NCBI GenBank assembly: GCA_947473805.1
Contig: CANJGB010000021.1
Location: forward strand, 1-64,000
Length of the DNA: 64,000 bases
Source: Alphaproteobacteria bacterium
GTDB lineage: Bacteria > Pseudomonadota > Alphaproteobacteria > Ferrovibrionales > Ferrovibrionaceae
Direction: 5' to 3'
The position numbers and the translations under genes are program-made. Positions 53,749 through 64,000 of this stretch are shown here, piece by piece. Position 1 is the stretch's first letter; the number at the start of each line of letters is the position of its first letter. The notes beneath the pieces are model-generated. The model was not told where the DNA came from, ran no database searches, and worked only from the letters and a program-made list of their open reading frames with translations.

Positions 53749-55767
53749 CTACTTCTTCTTCGCGGGCTTCTTCTCTTCCGCCGGCTTTTCCTGCTCGGCG
53801 AATTCGAGGATGACCTGGTCGACGGCGAGGCTGTCGCCGGCCTTGGCGCTGACCTTGGCGATGGTGCCGTCACGCTCGGCGCGCAGCACGTTCTCCATTT
53901 TCATCGCCTCGACCACCGCCAGCACCTGGCCGGCCTTCACGGCCTCGCCCTCGGTCACGGCGATGGAGACGACGAGGCCGGGCATCGGGCACAGCAGGTA
54001 TTTCGACATGTCGGGCGCGACCTTGACCGGCATCAGCCGGGCCAGTTCCGCCGCGCGGCGGGTGCGGATGACGACGTCGAGTTCGGTGCCACCATGGGTC
54101 AGGCGCCAGCCTTCCGAGCGCGGGGTGATGCGCACGGTGATCGCCTTGCCCTGCACGCTGCCGCGGAAGAACAGGTCGCCCGGCTGCCAGTCGCCGTGAA
54201 TGCGGATCGCGGCACCGCCGACCTTCACCTCGTCATCGCCCATGGCGACGGAGACTTCCTCGCCGCCGGCAACGGCCAGCCAGTCCTGCTTGGGCAGATC
54301 GTGGCGCACCGGCAGCTGTTCCACGCGGGCGCGATCGCGGGCCTGTTCGCGCGCGTGCAGCAGCGTGGCGACGGCCAGCAACTCGGTGCGGCGCTGCGCC
54401 GGCAGCGTCGCGCCGTGAAAACCGTCCGGATATTCCTCGGCGATGAAGCCGGTCGACAGGCGCCCCTCGCGGAAGCGCGGATGGCCGACCACGGCCGACA
54501 GGAAGTTCACGTTGTTGCCGATGCCGCCGACATAGGTGGCGTCGAGGGCGTCGAGCATTGCGTCGCACGCGGCGGCGCGGTCCTTGCCGTAGGCGCAGAG
54601 CTTGGCAATCATCGGGTCGTAGAACATGCTGATCTCCGAGCCCTCGGAGACGCCGGTGTCGATGCGGACGGTGGCGTTCTCTTCCGGGGTACGGAAATAG
54701 ACCAGGCGACCGGTCGACGGCAGGAAGCCGCGATACGGGTCCTCGGCATAGAGGCGCGCTTCCAGCGCCCAGCCGGTGAGCTTGATGTCTTCCTGCCTGA
54801 ACGGCAGCTTCTGCCCCGCGGCGACGCGGATCATCTGCTCGACCAGGTCGATGCCGGTGACGAGTTCGGTCACCGGATGCTCGACCTGCAAACGGGTGTT
54901 CATCTCGAGGAAGTAGAAGTCGCGCTTGGCGCCGACGATGAACTCGACCGTGCCGGCGGAGTAGTAGCCGACCTTGCGGGCCAGGGCGACGGCCTGCTCG
55001 CCCATCGCCTTGCGGGTGGCTTCGTCGAGGAACGGCGACGGCGCCTCTTCCAGCACCTTCTGGTGACGGCGCTGGATCGAGCATTCGCGCTCGCCCACGT
55101 AAACGATGTTGCCATGCTTGTCGCCCAGCACCTGGATCTCGATGTGGCGCGGCGTCTCGATGAACTTCTCGACGAACACGCGGTCGTCGGCGAACGAGGC
55201 CTTGGCCTCGTTGGTGGAGGAGACGAAGCCCTCGCGGCACTCCGCGTCGTTCCAGCACAGGCGCATGCCCTTGCCGCCGCCGCCGGCGGACGCCTTGACC
55301 ATGACCGGGTAGCCGATCTCGTTGGCAATCTTCACCGCCTCGTCGGCGTCCTTAATAATGCCGAGATAGCCCGGCACCGTGGTGACGCCGGCTTCCTTGG
55401 CCAGTTTCTTGGACTCGATCTTGTCGCCCATGGCGGCAACCGCATGGACCGACGGGCCGATGAAGGTGATGCCAGCCGCCTCGAGCGCCTTGGCGAAGGC
55501 CTGGTTCTCGGACAGGAAGCCGTAGCCCGGATGGACCGCGTCGGCGCCGGTGTCCTTGCAGACCTGGATGATGCGGTCGGCCAGCAGATAGCTTTCCGAG
55601 GCCGGCGACTTGCCGATATGCACCGCCTCGTCGGCCATGCGCATGTGCATGGCGCCATCGTCGGCGTCGGAATAAACCGCGACCGAGGGGATGCCCAGCT
55701 TCTTGCAGGACTTGATGACGCGGCAGGCGATTTCGCCGCGGTTGGCGATCAGGATTTTCTTGAACAT
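53749..55767 (-). CDS. pccA: Acetyl/propionyl-CoA carboxylase, biotin-carrying alpha subunit
   Basis: 672 residues. The N-terminal biotin carboxylase with ATP-grasp (KASAGGGGKGMRL; EMNTRLQVEHPVTE), a BT linker domain (about 475-590) and a C-terminal biotinyl domain with AMKM (biotinylated Lys about 623). It carboxylates biotin and passes the group to PccB, giving methylmalonyl-CoA from propionyl-CoA. The last 15 residues are a Glu/Lys/Pro-rich tail (AEEKKPAKKK) beyond the usual end. It follows pccB by 10 bases. Confidence 0.94.
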   Translation of the reverse strand: MFKKILIANRGEIACRVIKSCKKLGIPSVAVYSDADDGAMHMRMADEAVHIGKSPASESYLLADRIIQVCKDTGADAVHPGYGFLSENQAFAKALEAAGITFIGPSVHAVAAMGDKIESKKLAKEAGVTTVPGYLGIIKDADEAVKIANEIGYPVMVKASAGGGGKGMRLCWNDAECREGFVSSTNEAKASFADDRVFVEKFIETPRHIEIQVLGDKHGNIVYVGERECSIQRRHQKVLEEAPSPFLDEATRKAMGEQAVALARKVGYYSAGTVEFIVGAKRDFYFLEMNTRLQVEHPVTELVTGIDLVEQMIRVAAGQKLPFRQEDIKLTGWALEARLYAEDPYRGFLPSTGRLVYFRTPEENATVRIDTGVSEGSEISMFYDPMIAKLCAYGKDRAAACDAMLDALDATYVGGIGNNVNFLSAVVGHPRFREGRLSTGFIAEEYPDGFHGATLPAQRRTELLAVATLLHAREQARDRARVEQLPVRHDLPKQDWLAVAGGEEVSVAMGDDEVKVGGAAIRIHGDWQPGDLFFRGSVQGKAITVRITPRSEGWRLTHGGTELDVVIRTRRAAELARLMPVKVAPDMSKYLLCPMPGLVVSIAVTEGEAVKAGQVLAVVEAMKMENVLRAERDGTIAKVSAKAGDSLAVDQVILEFAEQEKPAEEKKPAKKK

Positions 55768-55777
55768 AACGAGCGCC

Positions 55778-57310
<1,533 letters not shown>

Positions 57311-57388
57311 GACTTCTTATGGCGCTTTGATGACTGGGGAAGCCCCCGGAATATCATCAAATGCTGCGGTGCGCCATAGTGCGAAAGA

Positions 57389-58699
57389 TCAATCCGCCTC
57401 ACCGCCCCTGTCGCGCAATTTCTGCCAATAATCCAGGCGTTTACGGACGTCTCTTTCGAAGCCGCGTTCGGTCGGGTTGTAGAAGACCTGGCGGTTCATG
57501 CCGTCGGGGAAATAGTTCTGGCCGGAAAAGCCCTCTTCGGTGTCGTGGTCGTAGGCGTAGCCCTTGCCGTAGCCGATCTCCTTCATCAGCTTGGTGGGCG
57601 CATTCAGGATGTGCTTGGGCGGCATCAGCGAGCCGGTTTCGCGCGCGGCCCGGTTGGCGGCGCCGAGCGCCTTGTAGGCGGCGTTCGATTTCGGCGCCGT
57701 CGCCAGGTAGATGACCAGCTGGGCGACGGCCAGTTCGCCCTCGGGACTGCCTAAGAAGTCGTAGGCGTCCTTGGCGGCGATGGCCTGGACCAGCGCCTGC
57801 GGGTCGGCCAGGCCGATATCCTCGACGGCGAAGCGGACGAGCCGGCGCAGGATGTAGAGCGGCTGCTCGCCACCGGCCAGCATGCGGGCCAGCCAGTACA
57901 GGCCGGCGTCGCAATCGGAACCGCGCAGCGACTTGTGCAGGGCCGAGATGAGGTTGTAGTGGCCCTCCTGCGCCTTGTCGTAGAGCGGCGCGCGGCGCTG
58001 CACGGCCTTGACCAGATGCTCGGGGTCGAGCGGCGTGGTCGCTGGCAGCGACAGGATTTCCTCGGCGAGATTGAGCAGGAAGCGGCCGTCGCCATCGGCC
58101 ATCGCGCGCAGTGCGTCGCGCGCGGCAGGCGTCAGCGGCAGGGACTTTCCCGTTTCGGATTCGGCCCTTAGCAGCAATTGCTCAAGCGCCTCGTCATCGA
58201 GCCGGTTGAGCACCAGCACCTGCGCGCGCGACAGCAACGCGGCGTTGAGCTCGAACGACGGGTTCTCGGTCGTGGCGCCGACTAGCACGATGGTGCCGTC
58301 CTCGACATAGGGCAGGAAGCCGTCCTGCTGCGAGCGGTTGAAGCGGTGGATTTCGTCGACGAACAGCAGGGTGCCCTGCCCCGTCGTGCGGCGGACCTTG
58401 GCGGCCTCGAACGCCTTGCGCAGGTCGGCAACGCCCGAGAACACGGCGGAAATCTGCACGAAGTACAGCCCGACCTCGGCGGCCAGCAGGCGGGCGATGG
58501 TCGTCTTGCCGGAGCCGGGCGGGCCCCACAGGACCAGCGAGGCCAGCCGCTTGGACGCCAGCATGCGGCCCAGCGGCCCCTCGCCCTTCAGCAGATGGTC
58601 CTGGCCGATAACGTCGTCGAGTTTCGCCGGGCGCAGCCGGTCGGCCAGCGGGCGCGGGGCGCCGTTGTCCATGCCGGCCGAGACGAACAGGTCGGTCAT
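57389..58699 (-). CDS. rarA: Replication-associated recombination protein RarA (MgsA)
   Basis: 436 residues. Walker A GPPGSGKT, Walker B LLFVDEIHRFNRSQQDGFL and arginine finger GATTENPSFELN identify the AAA+ ATPase RarA/MgsA/WRNIP1, which acts at stalled forks together with RecA and SSB. Its start overlaps the protease stop by four bases; this Do-protease/rarA pair is a known alphaproteobacterial order. Confidence 0.94.
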   Translation of the reverse strand: MTDLFVSAGMDNGAPRPLADRLRPAKLDDVIGQDHLLKGEGPLGRMLASKRLASLVLWGPPGSGKTTIARLLAAEVGLYFVQISAVFSGVADLRKAFEAAKVRRTTGQGTLLFVDEIHRFNRSQQDGFLPYVEDGTIVLVGATTENPSFELNAALLSRAQVLVLNRLDDEALEQLLLRAESETGKSLPLTPAARDALRAMADGDGRFLLNLAEEILSLPATTPLDPEHLVKAVQRRAPLYDKAQEGHYNLISALHKSLRGSDCDAGLYWLARMLAGGEQPLYILRRLVRFAVEDIGLADPQALVQAIAAKDAYDFLGSPEGELAVAQLVIYLATAPKSNAAYKALGAANRAARETGSLMPPKHILNAPTKLMKEIGYGKGYAYDHDTEEGFSGQNYFPDGMNRQVFYNPTERGFERDVRKRLDYWQKLRDRGGEAD

Positions 58700-60102
58700 C
58701 CGCGGATGGCCAGGTTGACCAGCTGGTTGCCACGGCGGATCTGCAGCTGCCAGTTCCCGTCGCGCGGCCGACGCAGCAAGGCTTGGAGACGGGCGACGTC
58801 GGTGGCGTCAGTGCCGTTCACCTTGGTCACCACGTCGCCGGGCCGCAGGCGCAGCCGCGCCGCCGGACTGCCGCCCGCCAGTTCGGTGACGACCACGCCA
58901 GTCGCGGTCTGGTCGAAGCCGATCTCGTCGGCAAAGGCGGGCGACAGGTTGGCGACAGTGGCGCCGGCCAGCGGATGGTCGCCATCCAGCGCGGTGATCT
59001 GGCGCGGCGGGGTTTCCGGCGCCGGTTGCAGCGGCAGATTGAGCGCCACGGCCTTGCCCTGGCGCTGCACGTCGAGCGCGGCGCTCTCGCCGATACGGCG
59101 GGTGGCGATGCGGTACTTCAGGCTCTGCGGATCGAACACGTCGCGACCGTCGACCTTGGTGATGAGATCGCCGGAGCGCAGGCCTGCGCGTTCCGCCGGG
59201 CCGCCGGGATAGACGTTGCGGACCAGCACGCCGAGCGGGCGCGCGAGGCCCAACCCTTGCGCCAGTTCCGGCGTCACCGGCTGGGTGCCGGCGCCGAGCC
59301 AGGGCCGCACGATCCCCTTGCCCGCCGCCGCGCCCGCAACCGTTGCGGCAACGAGGTTCGACGGGATGGCGAAGCCGATTCCGATCGAGCCGCCGGAGCG
59401 CGAGAAGATCGCCGTGTTGATGCCGATTATGCGGCCGTCCATGCCGACCAGCGGCCCGCCGGAATTGCCGGGGTTCACGGCGGCGTCGGTCTGGATGAAC
59501 GACTGGGTATCGAGCGCGCCGACATCGGTGCGGCCCAGCGCCGAGACGATGCCGCTGGTCACCGTCTGGCCGACGCCGAACGGGTTGCCGACGGCGAGGA
59601 CGAGGTCGCCCACTTCGACCAGGTCGGAATCCGCGAAGTCGAGATACGGCAGCACCTCGTTGCGCGTGTCGATGCGCAGGATGGCAAGGTCGGTGCGCTT
59701 GTCGGCTACGACGAGGGTCGCCTCGAACTCGCGCCGGTCAGTCAGCGAGACGGTGATCTCGGTCGCGCCCTCGATGACATGGTTGTTGGTGACGATCAGT
59801 CCCTTGGGATCGACGATGACGCCGGAGCCGAGCGACTGCGCTACCCGTTCGCGCGGGACGCCGAACTGCTGCTCGTCGCCGAAGAAGCGGCGGAAGAACG
59901 GATCATCCATCAGCGGCGAGCGCGCCACCCGCTCGACCCGCTTGGTGAACACGTTGACCACGGCGGGCGCCACCTGCCGCACCAGCGGCGCGAAGGACAG
60001 CTGCACCTCGGCGCGTGCCTGCGGCACGGCACGCTGCGGCGCCTGGGCATAAACGGGAGCGGCGAAAAGCAGGGCGGCGAGGAATGGGAGCAGGCGATTC
60101 AT
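58696..60102 (-). CDS. Periplasmic Do-type serine protease (DegP/DegQ family)
   Basis: 468 residues with a signal peptide (MNRLLPFLAALLFAAPVYA, cleavage before Gln20). The trypsin-like triad is His108 (TNNHVIEG), Asp138 (DLAILRID) and Ser214 (GNSGGP). Two PDZ domains follow (residues about 260-350 and 385-465). It degrades or chaperones misfolded envelope proteins. Coupled with rarA by an ATGA overlap. Start ATG 60102 is preferred: the longer frame upstream belongs to the sigma gene region. Confidence 0.93.
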   Translation of the reverse strand: MNRLLPFLAALLFAAPVYAQAPQRAVPQARAEVQLSFAPLVRQVAPAVVNVFTKRVERVARSPLMDDPFFRRFFGDEQQFGVPRERVAQSLGSGVIVDPKGLIVTNNHVIEGATEITVSLTDRREFEATLVVADKRTDLAILRIDTRNEVLPYLDFADSDLVEVGDLVLAVGNPFGVGQTVTSGIVSALGRTDVGALDTQSFIQTDAAVNPGNSGGPLVGMDGRIIGINTAIFSRSGGSIGIGFAIPSNLVAATVAGAAAGKGIVRPWLGAGTQPVTPELAQGLGLARPLGVLVRNVYPGGPAERAGLRSGDLITKVDGRDVFDPQSLKYRIATRRIGESAALDVQRQGKAVALNLPLQPAPETPPRQITALDGDHPLAGATVANLSPAFADEIGFDQTATGVVVTELAGGSPAARLRLRPGDVVTKVNGTDATDVARLQALLRRPRDGNWQLQIRRGNQLVNLAIRG

Positions 60103-60151
60103 ACCCTGAAGATAGGCGCGCAACCCCGCGATTTCAAAAGGGTTTGGCGAA

Positions 60152-61379
60152 CTATAACGCCCCTCGCCTCTCTTCGAGAAAGGCGCGCACGGCAGGATCG
60201 CTTTCGAGGGCGATGGCGCGCGCATAAGCCGCTGCCGCCGCGCCCGCATCGCCCAGCCGGGCGCAGAGGTCCGCGCGGGTCGCCCAATAGGGCTGATAGT
60301 CGACGAGGCGCGGATCACCGGCCAGACTTTCCAACGCCGCCAAGCCGGCCACGGCACCCTGGGCGCCGGCCAGGGCGGCGGCGCGGTTGACCGCGACCAC
60401 GGGAGAATCGGTCAGCGCCAGCAGGGCGTCGTACAACTGCACCAGCGCCGGCCAGTCGGTGCCGCCGGTGCGGCGGCGGGCGGCGTGGACGGAGTGCACC
60501 GCGGCCTCCAGCTGGAAGCGGCCCATGCGGCGCTGGCGGCCAGCCTGGCGCAGCAGATCCTCGGCCTCGTCCACCATGGCGCCATCCCAGTCGGCAGGGT
60601 CCTGCTCCGACAGAGGCGCATATTCGCCGTCCATGCTGCGACGGGCCGGCAGGCGGGCGGCGGCGTGCAGCATGAGGGCGAGCAATCCCGGCACCTCGGG
60701 CTCGTCCGGCAGGCGCGCGGCCAGCACACGGCCCAGCCAGATTGCCTCCTCCATCAGGCCCTGGTGGCGAACATCACCACCGGGATCGCGCCAGCCGGTG
60801 CCGAAAGTGGCGTAGATGGCGTCGAGCACCGCATCGATGCGGCCAGGCAGGTCGCCCGCGTCAGGCACGCGGAACGGGATGCCGGTGTCGCGGATACGGC
60901 GCTTGGCGCGGACCAGGCGCTGGCCCATGTTCGCCGGCGTGACGAGGAAGGCGGCGGCGATAGTGGCGGCGTCGAGGCCCAGCACCGCCTGCAGCATCAA
61001 AGGGGCGCGGGCGGCCTCATCAATGGCCGGGTGGGCGCAGGCGCCAGTCGGGCACCCCCTCTTCCGCAGCCTCCGTGTCGCGGCCTTCGGCGGCCTCGTC
61101 GATCATCAGCAGCAGGTGATCGACCGATGTATCGGCGGTCTGCCGCCGGCGCGCGGCATCGACCAGCCGACGGCGGGCGGCGGTGAGCAGCCAGGCCTCG
61201 GGCGAGTCCGGCACGCCCTGCACCGGCCACGTCGCCAGCGCCGCGGCGAAGGCATCGGCCAGCGCATCTTCCGCGGCAGCGACATCGCGGCTGCGCGCGG
61301 CGAGGAACGCGACGAGCTTGCCGTAGCTCTGCCGCGCCGCGCCCTCGGCCGCGCGCCTTGTGGCGTCCGCCGCTGTCAC
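60152..61379 (-). pseudogene. ECF-type sigma factor (COG4941, YCII partner), frameshifted
   Basis: Two frames together make one sigma factor of about 410 residues. From GTG 61379 the first frame reads KLVAFLAARSRDVAAAEDAL (region 2) to PDWRLRPPGH and stops at 61020. The rest continues in another frame: CAHPAIDEAARAPLMLQAVL, then NMGQRLVRAKRRIRDTGIPF (region 4) and a long C-terminal SnoaL-like/TPR-like part. Family members read RLRLMFACAHPAID here; the loss of one unit between two CCTGCGCC copies (17 bases) fits exactly. GTGA overlaps the YCII stop. Confidence 0.75.
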
Positions 61380-61723
61380 ATCGCCCAGACGGGACGAACC
61401 TCGATGGAGCCGGTCAGCGCGCCGGGGCACTTGGCCGCCCAGGCCAAAGCCGCGTCGAGGTCGGGCGTGTCGATGATGTAGTAGCCGCCCAGCTGTTCGC
61501 GGGTTTCGGCGAACGGGCCGTCCAGCACCTTGGTCTTGCCGCCGACAGTGCGCACGGTGGTCGCGGTTGCGGTGGCTTTCAGCCGGTCGGCCCCGACCAG
61601 CACCTTCGCGTCGCGCAGGGCTTGGGTATAGGTCATGTAGGCGGCCGTCATGTCGGTCACCTGCTGCTGGGGAGCGGCGCCCATGGCCTTCTCGTCGGCA
61701 TAGATCAAAAGCATGTACTGCAT
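61376..61723 (-). CDS. YCII/DGPF-domain protein
   Basis: 115 residues: MQYMLLIYADEKAMGAAPQQ and VLDGPFAETREQLGGYYIID (the DGPF motif) identify the YCII-related family that is almost always encoded before COG4941-type sigma factors. The pair may sense an organic compound. Coupled with the sigma gene by GTGA. Since the sigma gene is broken, its function may be lost. Confidence 0.9.
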   Translation of the reverse strand: MQYMLLIYADEKAMGAAPQQQVTDMTAAYMTYTQALRDAKVLVGADRLKATATATTVRTVGGKTKVLDGPFAETREQLGGYYIIDTPDLDAALAWAAKCPGALTGSIEVRPVWAM

Positions 61724-61820
61724 GATCGTTTTCCCTTTCCAAACGGGCGTCTCATCGTACGCCTGAAAAGATGACGTTCGGAGAGGGCGGATTTCGACAG
61801 GAGAGAAAAGAAGACGGCCA

Positions 61821-61851
61821 AAAAGAAAAGGGCCGGCGCAAAGGCCGGCCC
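61821..61851 (-). terminator. Terminator of the rpsM-rplQ operon
   Basis: GGGCCGGC (61830-61837), loop of six, GCCGGCCC (61844-61851). On the minus strand the stem is followed by TTTTCTTTTTGG, a clear intrinsic terminator 23 bases after the rplQ stop. Confidence 0.85.
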
Positions 61852-61874
61852 TCCCCTATCGTCTTGTCGCTGGA

Positions 61875-62297
61875 TCAGGCTGCGTCGGCCTCGGCCGGGG
61901 CGGCAACCTTCTCGGGCTGGCCGAACATCTTGGCCGCCGGGTCGCGCTCGACCAGTTCGATCACGGCCATCGGGGCCGCATCGCCATGGCGGAAGCCGGC
62001 CTTCAGGATGCGGGTGTAGCCGCCCTGGCGGGTGGCGTAACGCTCCTGGATGGCGGCGAACAATTTGTCGACGACCAGCGGCTCGTACAGGTAGGCCAGG
62101 GCCTGGCGACGGGCGTGCAGACCGCCGCGCTTGCCGAGCGTGATCAGCTTTTCCACGATCGGGCGCAGTTCCTTGGCGCGCGGCAGCGTGGTCTTGACCT
62201 GCTCGTGCTTGATCAGCGACGCCGCCATGTTGGCGAACATCGACCTGCGGTGCGGGCCGGTCATGCCCAGTTTACGACCCGAAATGCCGTGACGCAT
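61875..62297 (-). CDS. rplQ: 50S ribosomal protein bL17
   Basis: 140 residues beginning [20 protein letters not shown], with [20 protein letters not shown], the standard bL17 signature. It has a C-terminal extension rich in Ala ([10 protein letters not shown]). Last gene of rpsM-rpsK-rpoA-rplQ; a terminator follows. It is part of the large ribosomal subunit near the exit tunnel. Confidence 0.98.
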   Translation of the reverse strand: MRHGISGRKLGMTGPHRRSMFANMAASLIKHEQVKTTLPRAKELRPIVEKLITLGKRGGLHARRQALAYLYEPLVVDKLFAAIQERYATRQGGYTRILKAGFRHGDAAPMAVIELVERDPAAKMFGQPEKVAAPAEADAA

Positions 62298-62332
62298 GTT
62301 TTCTACTCCTCGACCGAACCGCTAGACGCGGC

Positions 62333-63349
62333 TCAGTACTGCTCCTGGTATTTCTTGGCCAGTTCCTCGATGTTCTCGGGCGGCCAGTTCGGGACGTGCA
62401 GGCCGAGATGAAGACCCATCTGCGCCAGTACTTCCTTGATCTCGTTCAGCGACTTGCGGCCGAAGTTCGGGGTGCGGAGCATCTCCGCCTCGGTCTTCTG
62501 GATCAGGTCGCCGATGTAGATGATGTTGTCGTTCTTCAGGCAGTTGGCCGAACGAACCGACAGTTCGAGCTCGTCGACGCGACGGAACAGGTTCGGATTG
62601 AACTCCGGCTCGGTCGTGGTCTTCTCGCGGACGTCGGCGCGCGGCTCCTCGAAGTTGATGAAGAGCTGCAGCTGGTCCTGCAGGATGCGGGCGGCATAGG
62701 CCACCGCGTCATCCGGCTTCACCGAGCCGTCGGTCTCGAGCGTCATGGTCAGCTTGTCATAGTCGAGGATCTGGCCCTCGCGGGTGTTCTCGACCTTGTA
62801 GCTGACCTTGCGGACCGGGCTGTACAGGGCGTCGATCGGGATCAGGCCGATCGGCGCGTCTTCCGGCCGGTTGGCCGAGGCCGGAACGTAGCCCTTGCCG
62901 CTCTGCACGGTCATTTCCATGCGGATCTCGGCGCCGGCATCCAGCGTGCAGATCACCAGGCCCGGATCGAGGATCTCGATGTCCGAACCGGTTTCGATCT
63001 GGCGCGCAGTCACTTCGCCCGGACCCTTGGCGATCAGGTTCATGCGCTTCGGGCCGTCGCCGTGCAGCTTGAGCGACAGCGACTTCAGGTTCAGAACGAT
63101 GTCGGTCACGTCTTCGCGCACGCCGGCGATCGACGAGAACTCGTGCAGCACGCCATCGATCTTGATCGAGGTGATGGCGGCACCCTGCAGCGACGACAGC
63201 AGCACGCGGCGCAGCGCATTGCCGAGGGTCAGGCCGAAGCCGCGCTCGAGCGGCTCGGCCACGACGGTAGCCGAACGACCGGCATCGACGCCGGGTTCGA
63301 TGACCAGCTTGTTCGGCTTGATCAGATCGGTCCAGTTCTTTTGAATCAA
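62333..63349 (-). CDS. rpoA: DNA-directed RNA polymerase subunit alpha
   Basis: 338 residues from TTG 63349 ([19 protein letters not shown]), with GAGGTG 7 bases upstream; the longer ATG frame reaches beyond the conserved start. The N-terminal dimer domain has [20 protein letters not shown] and the C-terminal helix-hairpin-helix has [20 protein letters not shown]. It assembles the polymerase and contacts activators and UP elements. Located between rpsK and rplQ as usual. Confidence 0.98.
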   Translation of the reverse strand: MIQKNWTDLIKPNKLVIEPGVDAGRSATVVAEPLERGFGLTLGNALRRVLLSSLQGAAITSIKIDGVLHEFSSIAGVREDVTDIVLNLKSLSLKLHGDGPKRMNLIAKGPGEVTARQIETGSDIEILDPGLVICTLDAGAEIRMEMTVQSGKGYVPASANRPEDAPIGLIPIDALYSPVRKVSYKVENTREGQILDYDKLTMTLETDGSVKPDDAVAYAARILQDQLQLFINFEEPRADVREKTTTEPEFNPNLFRRVDELELSVRSANCLKNDNIIYIGDLIQKTEAEMLRTPNFGRKSLNEIKEVLAQMGLHLGLHVPNWPPENIEELAKKYQEQY

Positions 63350-63427
63350 GTCAGCACCTCGTGGGTGACGCGGCACATGCGACCGCAATCGTATCAGCAG
63401 CGACCCGGCGAAGCCGGATCGCAAAAA

Positions 63428-63820
63428 TCAGACGCGGCGGCGCTTCGGCGGACGGCAGCCGTTGTGCGGGATCGGCGTCACGTCGCGGATCGCGGTAACC
63501 GTGAAACCAACCGCCTGCAGCGCGCGCAGCGCAGACTCACGGCCGGAACCGGGGCCCTTCACCAGCACCTCGATGGTGCGCACGCCATGCTCCTGCGCCT
63601 TCTTGCCGGCCGACTCAGCCGCGACCTGCGCCGCATACGGAGTCGACTTGCGCGAGCCCTTGAAACCCAGCGCGCCGGCCGAGGCCCAGGCGATGGTGTT
63701 GCCCTGCGCGTCGGTGATGGTGATCATCGTGTTGTTGAACGACGCGTTCACATGCGCGACGGCCGAGGAAATATTCTTGCGTTCCTTGCGGCGCGGGCGG
63801 GCTGCGGGTTCGGTTGCCAT
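63428..63820 (-). CDS. rpsK: 30S ribosomal protein uS11
   Basis: 130 residues with [40 protein letters not shown] and the end [18 protein letters not shown], the typical uS11. It is part of the small subunit platform. It lies 78 bases before the rpoA start. Confidence 0.98.
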   Translation of the reverse strand: MATEPAARPRRKERKNISSAVAHVNASFNNTMITITDAQGNTIAWASAGALGFKGSRKSTPYAAQVAAESAGKKAQEHGVRTIEVLVKGPGSGRESALRALQAVGFTVTAIRDVTPIPHNGCRPPKRRRV

Positions 63821-63862
63821 GTCGGTGTCTGACCTTCTCGAGTCTCGTTAAGCCGGGGCTGA

Positions 63863-64000
<138 letters not shown>

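Noticed and set aside
58783-60390. Open frame of 535 codons antisense to the Do-type protease
   Set aside because: Shadow frame; the protease on the other strand has signal peptide, triad and PDZ domains.

Overview
The window is a GC-rich alphaproteobacterial chromosome segment with about 62 genes or gene remnants and one tRNA. Evidence for the class: the order rpsM-rpsK-rpoA-rplQ followed by a Do-type periplasmic protease and rarA, a MipZ division-site ATPase, a ClpS/ClpA pair, a phasin with a PhaR-like operator, candidate EcfG-type (GGAAC-N17-CGTT) and ECF11-type (TGATCC-N16-CGTA) promoters, and many DUFs typical of the class (DUF1365, DUF1489). The gene set (PHB phasin, 3-hydroxybutyrate dehydrogenase, acetoacetate decarboxylase, CaiB transferases, propionyl-CoA carboxylase, leucine degradation enzymes, AidB-like dehydrogenase) suggests a heterotroph that stores PHB and degrades acyl-CoAs. 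I cannot name genus or family.

Layout. 1-6.3 kb is a patchy accessory region: the tail of an IS5-like transposase, a cupin, a VOC protein, a truncated DUF1801 gene, a NUDIX hydrolase, a frameshifted BacA-like permease, an ECF sigma gene with an in-frame amber codon, a Crp/Fnr regulator, two tandem small paralogous proteins, and a GFA-family gene with a good EcfG-type promoter. 6.3-9.3 kb has an aldo/keto reductase divergent from a LysR regulator, and a MarR-DUF1398 operon with a perfect 13+13 bp operator. 9.5-16.8 kb is one tightly coupled operon (photolyase, FAD amine oxidase-like, DUF1365, cyclopropane fatty acid synthase, MFS, GNAT-like), the type of gene set controlled by RpoE-ChrR singlet-oxygen sigma factors; a matching promoter lies just upstream. 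16.8-21.3 kb holds a SnoaL-like protein, two tandem CaiB/BaiF CoA-transferases, a gluconolactonase remnant and a doubly frameshifted EamA transporter.

21.4-32 kb: clpS-clpA, phasin, a lipoprotein, a D,D-carboxypeptidase with SPOR domain, an MFS carrier and galU-ugd-phosphohexomutase (nucleotide sugar supply). 32-39.3 kb: DnaJ-like protein, Zn-ribbon/OB protein plus thiolase, a VWA protein, the bdhA-patatin-adc ketone-body/PHB cluster, and mipZ. 39.4-49.5 kb: lhgO, DUF1489, leucine degradation genes, a K+/H+ antiporter, an AidB-like dehydrogenase and malic enzyme. 49.5-53.3 kb: tRNA-Leu(GAG), a lone fliN, lipB, a second aldo/keto reductase and a GMC oxidoreductase. 53.7-64 kb: pccB-pccA, rarA, a Do-like protease, a frameshifted COG4941-type sigma gene with its YCII partner, and the rpsM-rpsK-rpoA-rplQ operon, which runs off the right edge.

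Six genes are broken or partial (DUF1801, BacA-like permease, two sigma factors, EamA, gluconolactonase), which means either ongoing gene decay or assembly errors. No complete unknown multi-gene defence or biosynthetic system was recognised. The most unusual items are the small paralog pair, two intergenic elements that share a TCTTTGACAA box plus phased short repeats, and the regulatory sites listed in the findings.
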